Source of the DNA: an uncultured Lachnospiraceae bacterium
GTDB taxonomy: Bacteria > Bacillota > Clostridia > Lachnospirales > Lachnospiraceae
DNA length: 64,000 nucleotides
Assembly (NCBI GenBank): GCA_949949005.1
Contig: CATLHM010000011.1
Span: 1 to 64,000, forward strand
Reading direction: 5' to 3'
The position numbers and the translations under genes are program-made. Below are positions 49,380-59,081 of this stretch, one piece after another (within the stretch, counting starts at the first letter, position 1; each line of letters begins with the position of its first letter). The notes beneath the pieces are model-generated. The model ran no database searches. It saw only the letters and a program-made list of their open reading frames with translations, and was not told where the DNA came from.

Positions 49380-51026
49380 CTACCGCTCCACCATATCCTG
49401 CGACGGCGTCCTGCCCGTCTTTTGCTTATAGATCCGCAGGAAATAATTATAATTGCGAAAGCCTGTCTGTTCGGCAATGGATTTCAGGTCGGTATCCGTA
49501 TTGCGGATCAGTTCCCTGGCGCGCTCAATCCGGTAGCGGTTCAGGTAATCCACAAAGGAGATTTCCAGCTCTTCCTTAAAAAGCCTTGATAAATGGGTGG
49601 GGGAGAGATGGAGCAGTTCGGCCGCAGAGCTGAGGGAAATATCCTGGGGATAATTTTCATGGATAAACAACAGGGCCTTCTGGATATGGGGGGAATATTT
49701 CCGGCTTCCATATCCGGGGGCCTGCGTCATGATTTCTTTGAAATAATTGACGAGAAACTGATCGATGTCCCTGGGAGGGAGGGCCGCCAGTTTCGCCTTT
49801 GCATAATCGGGGTTGGCGTTCCAGGATACCTCCATCTGCTGATGCTGCTGGAAGCGCAGCCCGATCTGAAGAAGCTGCTGTATCACGTTTTGGGGGATTT
49901 TGCCGCTGTCGCCTCTATACTTTTTGAATATTTCTTTTAGCTGTGTTTCTACCTGGCCGAAATCCAGGGCGGTCAGGGAGTTCATCAGGGATTTTTCCTC
50001 CTGCATATCCAATTCGGTTTTTGTGAAGCATAAGGATGTCCGGTCAGCCCCGGCATCCGTTGTGAGACATAAGGATGTCTGGCGGGTCCTGGCATCCGCT
50101 GCCCCGGTTTCCGGAGCCTGCCCTGCCTGGGGGCCGGAAAAAGGGCGCTGTTCCAGCCGGGATGAGGTCTGTCTGCAGATCCGTCCAAGGGAGGAAATGT
50201 CGGTAAAAATGTCGCTGAGCTCGTAGATGGCGGACACTCCCAAAAGCTTATGGATATTCGTTATGATCAACCGGACGGCCTGTCTGGCATGTTCTAAGAG
50301 TTGCCCGGTGCTGGCCTGTTTGTCATAAGAAAACAGGAGGACAAACTGTCCGTAGCCCACATGGGTAATCAGGCCGCCCTGAAGGGCGTTTAAAATGTTG
50401 CCGGAGATGGTCAGAATGGAGTCGATCATCTTCTGACGTTCCAACTGGGGGGAGAAATGGGTGATCAGAATAAAATTATTCACCTGCACCACGGCGAGAG
50501 CGTGGCTGACAGAGGAGGAAAAATCCCTCTGGGATGTCATATAAGCCTGTTCTTTGGGGCTGACGGGCCTTGAATGAATCAGGCTGCTTAAATAGTTCTG
50601 CTTTGCCACGGCAGTAAAGTAGGACATGCGCAGGCTGGAATCGTCCTCCTTTTTTATGAGCTGGGATATTTCCCCCAGCTTGGACAAAAGAGTGGGGGCG
50701 TCGAGCTGATGCTTGAGCAGATAATCGTAAGCGCCATAGTGAAGGGCGCTGCGCACAAAGGAAAAGGTGTCATAGTTACTCAGGATCAGCACCTTCACAG
50801 GGATTTGCCGCTGCTGGATTTCTCTGGTCACCTCCACACCGTTTTTGTCGGGCATATCAATATCCAGGATCAGAATATCAGGCTTTAATTCTTCCAGCAG
50901 GGTAAGGGCCTGGCGCCCGCCCATGGCCTGGCCTGCAATCTCATAGCCATTGGCGTTCCAGTCGATTAAACCGCAGATTCGGTTCAGGGATAATATATCG
51001 TCGTCAGCCAAAAGAATTTGTATCAT
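49380..51026 (-). CDS. YesN-type response regulator with AraC DNA-binding domain
   Basis: A 548-residue regulator. The receiver domain is at 1-125 with ILLADDD (acidic pocket), phosphoacceptor Asp in ILILDIDMPDKNG (about 55) and Lys in LLKHQ. A long middle region (130-430) follows, then two AraC helix-turn-helix motifs (about 445-545; ISLSSAAELLHLSPTHLSRLFKEE, DTDLKSIAEQTGFRNYNYFLRIYKQ). Residues about 309-335 are encoded by two 39-bp dispersed repeat units (see 50029-50100). Its start overlaps the kinase stop by 23 bp. Likely activates the divergent transport operon at 53146. Confidence 0.9.
   Translation of the reverse strand: MIQILLADDDILSLNRICGLIDWNANGYEIAGQAMGGRQALTLLEELKPDILILDIDMPDKNGVEVTREIQQRQIPVKVLILSNYDTFSFVRSALHYGAYDYLLKHQLDAPTLLSKLGEISQLIKKEDDSSLRMSYFTAVAKQNYLSSLIHSRPVSPKEQAYMTSQRDFSSSVSHALAVVQVNNFILITHFSPQLERQKMIDSILTISGNILNALQGGLITHVGYGQFVLLFSYDKQASTGQLLEHARQAVRLIITNIHKLLGVSAIYELSDIFTDISSLGRICRQTSSRLEQRPFSGPQAGQAPETGAADARTRQTSLCLTTDAGADRTSLCFTKTELDMQEEKSLMNSLTALDFGQVETQLKEIFKKYRGDSGKIPQNVIQQLLQIGLRFQQHQQMEVSWNANPDYAKAKLAALPPRDIDQFLVNYFKEIMTQAPGYGSRKYSPHIQKALLFIHENYPQDISLSSAAELLHLSPTHLSRLFKEELEISFVDYLNRYRIERARELIRNTDTDLKSIAEQTGFRNYNYFLRIYKQKTGRTPSQDMVER
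50029..50100 (-). repeat. Two module A repeat units translated in frame within the response regulator
   Basis: Two units with a 39-bp period, each of the form GGATGCC...CATCCTTATG (minus strand), match module A at 8638-8672 and 25159-25195. Because 39 is a multiple of three, the frame is preserved, giving two 13-residue peptides, DARTRQTSLCLTT and DAGADRTSLCFTK. They fall in the linker between receiver and DNA-binding domains. Confidence 0.75.
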
Positions 51027-52839
51027 GGCAAAGCTCCTTTTTCAGAATAGATTCGTTCTCTTCTCCCGACCCGGCGTCCTCCCCCGGTTCGGCCTCCTCT
51101 GCCGGGAAAAACAGATGTACCGTGGTGCCTTCTCCGGGGCTGCTCTGGATGGAAAAACCGGCGCGGTCTCCGTATTGGAGCAGGAGCCGCTCCGTGATGT
51201 TTTTGATGCCTACCCGAAGAAAGGTATTGGAGGTTTTTTCCTCCCCTTTCAGGATCAGGGCGGTCTGATCATTCGTCATTCCGCTTCCGTTGTCGGAAAT
51301 ATCAATCGTAAGTATATCCTGGCCGGTATTCTTATGGCGGCGTACCGTGACACAGATCATCCCGTTTTGAAGCTGACCGTTAAAGCCGTGGATGATGGCA
51401 TTTTCCACAATGGGCTGGAGGATGAGCTTTAAAATCCGGCAGTGGGCAGCGTCTTTTTCCACATCAAAAAGGATTTCAATATCACAGAGCTGGTTATATT
51501 TTTTGATTGCCACAAAGGAGCGGAGATATTCCATCTCCTGTGAGATGGTGATAAATTCCTTCTGGTTGGAGATGGAACGCAGCAGGTAGGCGAAGGAGGA
51601 AGAGATTTCCTCAATATTGGCCACGTTCTGGATCTGGGCCAGATAGGTGATGGTATTCAGGGTGTTGTAAATCATATGAGGGTTGATCTGGGCCTGCAGG
51701 GAATTAAATTCCAGAATCCGCTTATTGCGCTCATTTTGCTGGATCTGGCCAAGGAGCCGCCTGATCCGACGGGACATGGAGATTACCCCCTGGGTGAGTT
51801 GTCCTGTCTCGTCGGCGCTCCGGACGGGAAGATTGATTTCGGCCCCCGGATCTTCGCCGAAGTGCAGCACAGCACGGTTCAGGGCCTTGATATTCCGGGT
51901 AAAGGTATAGGTGAGAAAGAAAATACCGATGACCGCTGCAGCAATAATCAGAAAAAATGCGAGAATAAACAGGAAAATGACCCGGGAGGACTCTGCGAAA
52001 ACAGAGTCGGAGGAAACCAGTGTGACCACCGAAAGGCCGTTCGTCATAACCGGCATCTGAAAAAGCAGGTACTGGGTCTCTTCCAGTGTGACAAGGGAGC
52101 TGCCATTTTCCAGGGCCCTGGAAAGCTCCGGCAGGATATGGGAATCTGCCGGAGGCAGGGAGGAATAGACGACCTGGCTGCTGTCCTCTAAAATATACAT
52201 CTGGGTGGTATTATCTTCAAAGGGGCCAAGGAGGGTATCCATATCGCTGACAGGCACATCCACCAAGATGGAGCCGAGATACTCTCCCTTGCGGTAGAAG
52301 CTGCGCCCCAGGGTGATCACAGGATTCTCATCCAGCCCCTCCGACACGCGGTTGAAAATGACGGGCTTTCCATTGCCCTGGCGCACGCGCAGGAGGATAG
52401 GGTCAGAGGATTTGAGCATACTGTTGTAATTTGCGCCGGAATGATAGAGATTGTCGTCATGGCTGGAAACCGTGATCGTATACTTATAGTTTGCATTGGT
52501 GGTCAGCAGAGCCAGAAGGCTGTTCAGCGTTTTATAGCCTGTAAACCAGTCGTAGGAGGGAACCGTGGAGGAATCCGAAAGGATGTCCGTCACATGATAG
52601 TCCAGGATCAGGGAGGTGGCGATGTGATCCATCTCCGAGAAGATAGTGTCAATCTGGGTCTTGGCATAGCTGATTTTTTCCGTGATATAATCCTGTTCCT
52701 TGCTTTTGAGTACGCGGTGCAGGCCGTTCACAAAAAGCGGTATGGTGACGAGCAGGGGGATAATCAAAAGCAGCAAAAAGGTAACCAGGAATTTGGCGGT
52801 GACGGAACGGTTGATTTTAGACAAAAGTGCAGCGATCAT
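51004..52839 (-). CDS. YesM-type sensor histidine kinase
   Basis: A 611-residue membrane kinase. Two membrane helices (about 16-34 and 283-308) flank an extracellular Cache-like sensor of about 245 residues. HAMP (310-365) follows, then the His_kinase domain with LQAQINPHMIYNTLNTI (His about 388). The ATPase domain includes ILQPIVENAIIHG (N box), DISDNGSGM and a late GIKNITERLLLQYG. Such kinases sense extracellular glycans or their binding proteins and pair with YesN regulators, as here. An AAAGGAATG site precedes it. Target: the adjacent transport operon. Confidence 0.92.
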   Translation of the reverse strand: MIAALLSKINRSVTAKFLVTFLLLLIIPLLVTIPLFVNGLHRVLKSKEQDYITEKISYAKTQIDTIFSEMDHIATSLILDYHVTDILSDSSTVPSYDWFTGYKTLNSLLALLTTNANYKYTITVSSHDDNLYHSGANYNSMLKSSDPILLRVRQGNGKPVIFNRVSEGLDENPVITLGRSFYRKGEYLGSILVDVPVSDMDTLLGPFEDNTTQMYILEDSSQVVYSSLPPADSHILPELSRALENGSSLVTLEETQYLLFQMPVMTNGLSVVTLVSSDSVFAESSRVIFLFILAFFLIIAAAVIGIFFLTYTFTRNIKALNRAVLHFGEDPGAEINLPVRSADETGQLTQGVISMSRRIRRLLGQIQQNERNKRILEFNSLQAQINPHMIYNTLNTITYLAQIQNVANIEEISSSFAYLLRSISNQKEFITISQEMEYLRSFVAIKKYNQLCDIEILFDVEKDAAHCRILKLILQPIVENAIIHGFNGQLQNGMICVTVRRHKNTGQDILTIDISDNGSGMTNDQTALILKGEEKTSNTFLRVGIKNITERLLLQYGDRAGFSIQSSPGEGTTVHLFFPAEEAEPGEDAGSGEENESILKKELCHDTNSFG

Positions 52840-52927
52840 GGCTTACATTCCTTTCGCAGAGAGCGGCAGAATATTCTGCCACGGTCTGTACAGTTTGAAT
52901 AAATGTGATATGCTGTATCGGAATTCT

Positions 52928-53037
52928 ATTATAAGAGGTGATGCCTTTTGGGGTCAAGCGCCGGAGCAAATAAGATAAAATTGTGAAGCATCATGGTAAA
53001 ATCCGATAGTTTATTCCGGATTTCGGGTTGCTATAAT
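52928..53037. promoter_or_regulatory. Divergent promoters of the kinase and transport operons
   Basis: Minus strand: TTGACC (52952-52957), 18 bp, TATAAT (52928-52933), driving the kinase and regulator genes. Plus strand: an extended -10 TGCTATAAT (53029-53037) with a weak -35, about 105 bp upstream of the solute-binding protein start, as expected for an activator-dependent promoter. No clear YesN site was identified. Confidence 0.6.
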
Positions 53038-53145
53038 TGGGACAGGTTAAAAAACACAGGCTTTTTCAACCGGCAGATTTGTGCTGACGCACAGATTTCC
53101 CACCCGGATGAAAGCGCCGCCAAAAGGCGGCAGAAGGAGGAAGAT

Positions 53146-54801
53146 ATGAAAAGAAAGAAAGCATTGGCAGTATTGCTGACTCTGGGCATGGCATTGGGGA
53201 TGCTCTCAGGCTGCGGCAGTGAGCCCTCGGCAGATAAGGCAGGAGAGCCGGCGGATGCTGCCGCAGGAAAAGACACGGCAGGAGAAACACAGGAGGCAGA
53301 GGGCGGCGAAAGCGGCGGGCAGAGCGCCCAGGCAGGGAATGTGAATGCCGAGGGCTTTCCCATTGTGAACGAACAGATCACTCTCAGAGTATTCGGACAG
53401 CAAGGCCCGGTACAGGCCAAGTGGGATACTATGGGGATGTGGAAAAAGTATCAGGAGATGACCAACATCAATCTGGATTTCACGGATGTGCTTCCGGCAG
53501 AAGGCTATGATGAGAAGAAGAGCCTGATGTGGGCCAGCAATGAGTACCCGGATATTTTCGTGAGGGCCCAGCTGAACAATTCGGAGATCGTGAAGTACGG
53601 CAGCATGGGGATTCTGGCGCCTTTGGAGGATTTGATCCCGGTCTATGCGCCCAATATGCAAAAGCTTATTGACGAGGATCCGGCGATTCTCTCCAGGATT
53701 ACCGCACCGGACGGACATATCTATGCGCTCCCTGCCGTTTTTACATTGACGGCGGCCAGAGACGATAAATTCTGGATGAACAAATCTTGGCTGGAACAGG
53801 TGGGCAAAGAGGTACCGGAGACGGTGGACGAACTGGAAGAAGTGCTGCGTTCATTCAAGGGCGTGGATTTTAACGGAAACGGCGAGGCGGACGAATATCC
53901 CATGGGAATCTCGGACGCGCCGACCCTGATCCGCCGCTTTGCCGGAGTATGGGGCTACCAGTATCAGTTCGGCACCTATCTTGAAGTGAAAGACGGCAAG
54001 GTGAGCACCTATCTGACCGACGACGGATTTAAAGAAGAGCTGCAGTGGCTGGCAAAAATGTACGGGGAAGGGCTGATCGACCCGGAAATCTTTACTCAGG
54101 AATATGCAAAGTACGCGGCGAAGATGGCCGGGCAGCAGATGGGACTGTTTTTCAACCAGGCGGACGATACCTTTGATTCCGCTAACTTTGTGGGGATTGC
54201 CCCCTTTAAAGGAAAAGCGGACAGACAGTATGTGGAGTCGGCTCCGGCGGCAAGAGACAACGGCGTGTTTGCCATCTGTGCGGACTGTGAAAACAAAGAG
54301 GCGGCCATGCGATGGATCGATTATTTCTATGGATATGAAGGCTCTATCCTGATGCGTTACGGCGTGGAGGGAGAAAATATGTACTTCGACGAGGAGGGCA
54401 AGCCTCATTACAACGACGGCATTCTGGACAGCCCGGAGGGGAGCGGGACGGAGATCGGCAAGTACACCATCTGGCCCGGCGGCGGCGCGCCTCAGTGGGT
54501 AAACAACGACAACTGCGAGGCCATTGCCTCCGAAGCAACCCTAAAGGCCCAGGAAGCGCTGGATCCCTGCCTGCCTGATCAGATTTACGCGGCTCCCCTG
54601 TTAGAGCAGGAGGTTTCCGACAGGCTTTCCGTACTTTGGACGGATCTGGAGAGTTACATGAAGGAGACAACGGCGAAGCTGATCCGCGGGGAGCTGAACT
54701 TTGAGGGCGATTGGGACACTTATGTGGAGACTATGAATAAAATCGGTCTGGAAGAGTGGGTTTCCATTTATCAGGCGGCTTATGATGTGTTAGGAGAATA
54801 A
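53146..54801 (+). CDS. Extracellular solute-binding lipoprotein (LplA/YtcQ type)
   Basis: A 551-residue lipoprotein: signal peptide 1-22 with lipobox GMLSGCGS, an Ala/Gly/Glu-rich linker (23-65), then a family 1 sugar-binding protein fold. Features of the LplA/YtcQ group include YPDIFVRAQLNN, LIPVYAPNMQKL and a calcium-site-like DFNGNGEADEYPMG (about 243-256). It delivers oligosaccharides to the permeases encoded downstream. AAGGAGG precedes the ATG; a longer frame from 52993 has no ribosome binding site. Three bases separate it from the first permease. Confidence 0.9.
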   Translation: MKRKKALAVLLTLGMALGMLSGCGSEPSADKAGEPADAAAGKDTAGETQEAEGGESGGQSAQAGNVNAEGFPIVNEQITLRVFGQQGPVQAKWDTMGMWKKYQEMTNINLDFTDVLPAEGYDEKKSLMWASNEYPDIFVRAQLNNSEIVKYGSMGILAPLEDLIPVYAPNMQKLIDEDPAILSRITAPDGHIYALPAVFTLTAARDDKFWMNKSWLEQVGKEVPETVDELEEVLRSFKGVDFNGNGEADEYPMGISDAPTLIRRFAGVWGYQYQFGTYLEVKDGKVSTYLTDDGFKEELQWLAKMYGEGLIDPEIFTQEYAKYAAKMAGQQMGLFFNQADDTFDSANFVGIAPFKGKADRQYVESAPAARDNGVFAICADCENKEAAMRWIDYFYGYEGSILMRYGVEGENMYFDEEGKPHYNDGILDSPEGSGTEIGKYTIWPGGGAPQWVNNDNCEAIASEATLKAQEALDPCLPDQIYAAPLLEQEVSDRLSVLWTDLESYMKETTAKLIRGELNFEGDWDTYVETMNKIGLEEWVSIYQAAYDVLGE

Positions 54802-54804
54802 ATC

Positions 54805-55698
54805 TTGAAGAAAATTAAAAGTAAATGGCAGCTTCTTTTCATGTTTGCATTCCCGCTGCTCTGGTACATTATCTTTTGCTACGTCCCTATGTACGGGCTC
54901 CAGCTTGCCTTTCGGGATTATAATCCCAGGCTGGGCTATTTAAGGAGCCCCCTTGTGGGGCTGAGATGGTTTCAGCAGTTTTTTTCCTCCTATTACTGGA
55001 AGGACGCTGTCTGGAACACCTTTTCCATCAGCCTGTACTCCATACTGATCGGATTTCCGATTCCCATCCTTCTGGCCATCATTATCAACGAGCTGCAGGG
55101 AAAGCGGTTTAAAAAGGTGCTGCAGAATATCACCTATATTCCTCATTTTATCTCCACGGTGGTGCTCTGCGGTATGCTCTATCTCTTCCTCTCGCCCCAG
55201 TATGGGATTGTCAACACCTTTCTGGGAATGTTCGGGATAGAGCCTGTGGGCTTTTTGGAGTCCTCCAAATATTTTAAGGGCGTCTATGTGGCGTCGGAAA
55301 TCTGGCAGGAAAGCGGATGGAGCTCCATTATTTATATCGCCGCCCTGGCCGGGATCGACCCGGCCCTGTACGAGGCGGCCAAGATCGACGGCGCAGGGAG
55401 AGTCAAGCGGATCTGGCATGTATCTTTGCCAGGGATCATCCCTACCATCGTAACCCTTCTTATTTTAAAGATCGGGCAGATTATGAGCATCGGGTTTGAA
55501 AAGGCCTATATCCTGCAAAATGATTTGAACCTGAAATCCAGTGAGATTATATCTACGTTGATTTATAAACAGGGAATCCTGCAGGGCAACGTGGGCTACG
55601 CCACGGCTCTGGGACTGATGAACTCCTGCCTGAATCTGTTGTTGATCGTGCTGGCGAACAAATTCTGTAAAAAGTTTTTTGAGACAAGTCTCTGGTAA
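54805..55698 (+). CDS. ABC sugar transporter permease, LplB type
   Basis: A 297-residue inner-membrane permease with six helices. The coupling EAA motif is ALYEAAKIDGAGRVKRIWHVSLPGI (about 190-214), preceded by ESGWSSIIYIAALAGIDP. The start YVPMYGLQLAFRDYNP is typical of LplB/YtcP-type permeases. TTG is the start, after TTAGGAG. No ATPase gene lies in the locus, so an ATPase shared across sugar transporters (MsmX-like) is probably used. Confidence 0.9.
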   Translation: MKKIKSKWQLLFMFAFPLLWYIIFCYVPMYGLQLAFRDYNPRLGYLRSPLVGLRWFQQFFSSYYWKDAVWNTFSISLYSILIGFPIPILLAIIINELQGKRFKKVLQNITYIPHFISTVVLCGMLYLFLSPQYGIVNTFLGMFGIEPVGFLESSKYFKGVYVASEIWQESGWSSIIYIAALAGIDPALYEAAKIDGAGRVKRIWHVSLPGIIPTIVTLLILKIGQIMSIGFEKAYILQNDLNLKSSEIISTLIYKQGILQGNVGYATALGLMNSCLNLLLIVLANKFCKKFFETSLW

Positions 55699-55713
55699 AA
55701 GAAAGGAGCCGTC

Positions 55714-56598
55714 ATGTGGAAAAAGAAAAGCGGAGGAGATAAGGCTTTCGATATTGGGTTGGTGGTGATCAGTGTCCTGATCATCCTTGTGATCGCCTAT
55801 CCCCTGTATTTTGTAGTGATCGCTTCCTTCAGCCAGCCGGAAGCCGTGCTGGGAGGAAAGCTCAGATTCCTGCCGGTGGGATTTAATCTGGAATCCTATC
55901 AGATGGTGCTCTCGGAGCCCAAGGTCTGGACGGGGTATCGGAACACCATTTTATATACGGTGCTGGGAACTTGTATCAATCTGGTGCTGACTACCTTGGC
56001 GGCCTATCCCCTGTCAAGAAAAGATATGCCCTTTCGGGGGATCCTTACCTTTGTGGCGTCCTTTACCATGCTCTTTGGAGGAGGGATGATTCCGGTTTAT
56101 CTGGTGGTGAGAGGACTGAAACTGACAGACAGCATCTGGGCCATGGTGATCCCCAATGCGCTGGCCACCTACAATATGCTGGTGATGAAAAATTATTTCC
56201 AGAGCAGCATCCCGGAGGAGCTGCAGGAGGCGGCGGCCATCGACGGCTGCGACCATTTCGGAACGCTGATCCGGGTGGTACTTCCTCTCTCCGCGCCAAT
56301 CATGGCAGTGATTGTGCTGTTTTATGCGGTAGGACACTGGAACGCCTTTTTTAACGCCATTATTTATCTGCGTAATCAGGATTTATTTCCGTTACAGGTT
56401 GTGCTCAGAGACATTTTGCTGCAAAATAGTCTTGAGGCCGTGGGCGGTGACCTGACGGGAATGTACGAAAAGGTAATGCGGGGAGAGTCCATGAAGTATG
56501 CGCTGATTATCGTGGCAAGCGCGCCGGTGATTATGCTCTATCCCTTCGTACAGAAATATTTTGTGAAAGGAGTTATGGTGGGAGCCATAAAAGGATGA
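55714..56598 (+). CDS. ABC sugar transporter permease, YtcP type
   Basis: A 294-residue permease with six helices and the EAA motif PEELQEAAAIDGCDHFGTLIRVVLPL (about 168-193). VISVLIILVIAYPLYFVVIASFS begins the first helix. Pairs with the LplB-type permease 15 bp upstream; an AAAGGAG site precedes the ATG. Confidence 0.9.
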   Translation: MWKKKSGGDKAFDIGLVVISVLIILVIAYPLYFVVIASFSQPEAVLGGKLRFLPVGFNLESYQMVLSEPKVWTGYRNTILYTVLGTCINLVLTTLAAYPLSRKDMPFRGILTFVASFTMLFGGGMIPVYLVVRGLKLTDSIWAMVIPNALATYNMLVMKNYFQSSIPEELQEAAAIDGCDHFGTLIRVVLPLSAPIMAVIVLFYAVGHWNAFFNAIIYLRNQDLFPLQVVLRDILLQNSLEAVGGDLTGMYEKVMRGESMKYALIIVASAPVIMLYPFVQKYFVKGVMVGAIKG

Positions 56599-56602
56599 TC
56601 GT

Positions 56603-58021
56603 ATGAGGAAAAAGAAACCGAATCTAATCTATGTTTTTGCGGACCAGCTCCGTTATTTCAGCCTGGGATATACAGGGGATGAGAGGGCGCTGACCCCCAA
56701 TATCGACGCTTTGTGTGCGGAAAGCACGGATCTGTGCCAGGCTGTCTCCGGGCACCCTGTCTGCGCCCCCTACAGGGCGTCCCTTCTGACCGGGAAATAT
56801 ACCACCAGTACCGGGATGGTGATTAATGAAATCCGCATGAATACCAATCATCACACCTTTGCGGATGTGTTGAATGAAAACGGATATGAGACCGCCTATA
56901 TCGGGAAATGGCACATGTATGCGGCCCAGCTTGGGAATCATTATGATCCCAAAAACTCCTATATCCCCAAGGGCAGGGACAGGCTGGGCTTTGACGATTA
57001 TTTTGCAGGCTACAATTTCCGGCATGAATATGAGGTGGGAACGGCCTATTATCATTTGGACAGCCCGGAAAAAATTTACTACGATAAGTATGAGCCGGAC
57101 GCCCAGGTGGACATGGCGATTGAGCAGATAAAGCGCTTATCGGCGGGGGAAAAGCCTTTTGCCCTGTTTTTGTCCATCGGCACGCCTCACGATCCCTGGG
57201 TGGCGGAAAACGTGCCGCCCGAATATCTGGAAAGGTTTGCGGGGACAGACTTTGAGCTTCCCCCAAATTACCTGCCGGAAAACGACCCTCACGCGGACGA
57301 GTGGGCCAGACTTTCCCAGAAGGAGAGAGGCGAGCTGACGGAATGGATGCGGGTCTACTATGCCATGACGGCCAATCTGGACGACAATATTGGAAGGCTG
57401 ATGGAAGCGATCAAGAAAATGGGGCTGGAGGAGGATTCCATTATCGTCTTTACCTCCGACCACGGAGAGCTTTTCGGCGCTCACGGCAGAAGGGCCAAAA
57501 ACATTTTTTATGAGGAAGCGGTGAGAGTGCCTTTCCTGGTGAGGTGGAAGGGAGAGCTTTCGGAGGGCGTAAAGAGGGACTTTGTATTCAATTCGGTGGA
57601 CATTATGCCCAGCTTTTTAACCCTAATGGGACTGCCTGTGCCAAAGGAGGTCGAGGGAAAAGACCTTTCGCAGTGCATCCGGGGGCAGGCGGATACGCAG
57701 GAGGGGGCATTGATGATGTGTACCGGCCCCACGGCGGTCTTCGGGGACGGAAACGAGTGGCGCGCCTATCGCACTAAGGAGTTTACCTACGCGGTGTTTA
57801 AGGCGGACGGCATGGAGCTCCTGTTTGACAATCAGAAGGATCCTTATCAGATGCACAACCTTGTAGGCGACCCGGCTTATGGACAGGTCATGGCGGATTT
57901 AAAGTCCAGGATGTATGCCGAGATGGAGAGAATCAACGACCATTTTGAAAATAACATCTATTATGAAAAGAACTGGGTGGAGGATCGGCTGATCAGGAGA
58001 ACAGCCACACTGAAGGGATAA
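56603..58021 (+). CDS. Type I sulfatase, cytoplasmic
   Basis: A 472-residue arylsulfatase-like enzyme. The formylglycine motif is CAPYR in SGHPVCAPYRASLLTG (Cys about 52), meeting C-x-P-x-R; metal residues fit FADQLRY (Asp-Gln start) and FTSDHGELFGAHG (about 275). No signal peptide, so it should act on imported sulfated oligosaccharides. Cys-type sulfatases need an activating enzyme (anaerobic SAM radical or FGE); none is encoded in the window. Starts 4 bp after the second permease. Implies the locus handles a sulfated glycan such as mucin or glycosaminoglycan fragments. Confidence 0.9.
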   Translation: MRKKKPNLIYVFADQLRYFSLGYTGDERALTPNIDALCAESTDLCQAVSGHPVCAPYRASLLTGKYTTSTGMVINEIRMNTNHHTFADVLNENGYETAYIGKWHMYAAQLGNHYDPKNSYIPKGRDRLGFDDYFAGYNFRHEYEVGTAYYHLDSPEKIYYDKYEPDAQVDMAIEQIKRLSAGEKPFALFLSIGTPHDPWVAENVPPEYLERFAGTDFELPPNYLPENDPHADEWARLSQKERGELTEWMRVYYAMTANLDDNIGRLMEAIKKMGLEEDSIIVFTSDHGELFGAHGRRAKNIFYEEAVRVPFLVRWKGELSEGVKRDFVFNSVDIMPSFLTLMGLPVPKEVEGKDLSQCIRGQADTQEGALMMCTGPTAVFGDGNEWRAYRTKEFTYAVFKADGMELLFDNQKDPYQMHNLVGDPAYGQVMADLKSRMYAEMERINDHFENNIYYEKNWVEDRLIRRTATLKG

Positions 58022-58055
58022 AAATGTTAAAAAACGGTTGTGATTTTATCTTCCC

Positions 58056-58886
58056 TCACCGATACCGGGAGGGTGAAATCCCATACCACTTCCTGAAGAA
58101 ACCGGAAAAGTGGTGGTAGTCGGAAAAGCCAAGCTGTTGGGATATTTCCTGGATAGAAAGGGTGGTACAGCGAAGCAGCGTGCAGGCAAGCTCCCCTTTT
58201 TGGGTTAAATAATAATGATAGGGTGTGACGCCGTATGTCTCCTTAAAGAGATGGATGGCCCGGGAGCGGGATAAATGGACATGGTCAGCCATATCGTCAA
58301 TGGAAAGGGGAAGGGTTAAATTCTGTTCGATGTAATTTTTGATCGCTAGGGCCAGAGAGGGGGTTTTCGACTGCCTTCCGATGGAACGGGACAGGGCCTG
58401 AATATACCGGTGCAACAAAAGAGCCAGCTCATCCGCACATTGGGCTGGTTCTTTTTTCATGGTGTGAAAGATGGCGCTTAAGTGGCTCTCGTCTTTGAAG
58501 GAAGGGATTTTAACCGTGCCGTCAAGGCCATAGTCAGAGAGTAAGTGGCGGACAAGGCTTCCGCTTACGTTAAACCAGATTTTTTTCCAGGGGTCTTTCG
58601 GGTCAGAGAAATAATGGTGAAATTCTCCCTCATGGAGCACATAGGCGTCCCCTTTTTGGAGGGTGAGCAATTCGTCCCTCTGCCAGACAAACCCCTTTCC
58701 TTCCATCACATATTCAAAGACAAAGCATTCCCCGCAGCTTCGTTTAATTTCATAGGAAGGATTGGGCCAGGTGATCCCGGATAAAAGCGGAGAAAATCCA
58801 GGAATTCCTTCTCCGGTGTAGAGGGCAAATTCTTCCCTGGAAGGGTTTTCCCTGGGGGAAGGATGTAAATCCGTTTTTTCGGCCAT
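58056..58886 (-). CDS. AraC-family transcriptional regulator with cupin sensor
   Basis: A 276-residue regulator. An N-terminal cupin-like fold (about 30-130; FVFEYVMEGKGFVWQRDELLTLQKGDAYVLHEG) is followed by two AraC helix-turn-helix motifs (about 180-276; LSIDDMADHVHLSRSRAIHLFKET, LSIQEISQQLGFSDYHHFSGFFRKW). Convergent with the sulfatase and divergent from the GH2 gene, which it may regulate in response to a sugar. Probably a local second regulator beside the YesM/YesN pair. Confidence 0.9.
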   Translation of the reverse strand: MAEKTDLHPSPRENPSREEFALYTGEGIPGFSPLLSGITWPNPSYEIKRSCGECFVFEYVMEGKGFVWQRDELLTLQKGDAYVLHEGEFHHYFSDPKDPWKKIWFNVSGSLVRHLLSDYGLDGTVKIPSFKDESHLSAIFHTMKKEPAQCADELALLLHRYIQALSRSIGRQSKTPSLALAIKNYIEQNLTLPLSIDDMADHVHLSRSRAIHLFKETYGVTPYHYYLTQKGELACTLLRCTTLSIQEISQQLGFSDYHHFSGFFRKWYGISPSRYR

Positions 58887-58919
58887 GGCAATTCTCCTTT
58901 TGCATTTTCTTTTTTCTGT

Positions 58920-58975
58920 AGTACCCCCATGCCGCTATCCCGGCACCACCACGGCTTGAAAGGGAGTTTACTATA
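58920..58975. repeat. Relic of the module C repeat
   Basis: CCCGGCACCACCACGGCTTGAAAG and AGTTTACTATAG match the end blocks of module C near 14915-14945 and 14770-14782. The rest is missing. Lies between the AraC gene and the GH2 promoter. Confidence 0.4.
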
Positions 58976-59036
58976 GAATAGCACTAATTGATACATTTAC
59001 AAGCATATTTTCCCTGTTTTTTTGAAAAAAGAACGC

Positions 59037-59042
59037 TATAAT
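59037..59042 (+). promoter_or_regulatory. -10 box of the GH2 gene
   Basis: TATAAT about 40 bp upstream of the start codon, with no good -35 at the expected distance, which suits an activator-dependent promoter (for example, the AraC protein encoded divergently). Confidence 0.5.
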
Positions 59043-59081
59043 GTACCTATCATTTAGTTAAGCAAGAAGGAGGGTAAGACA

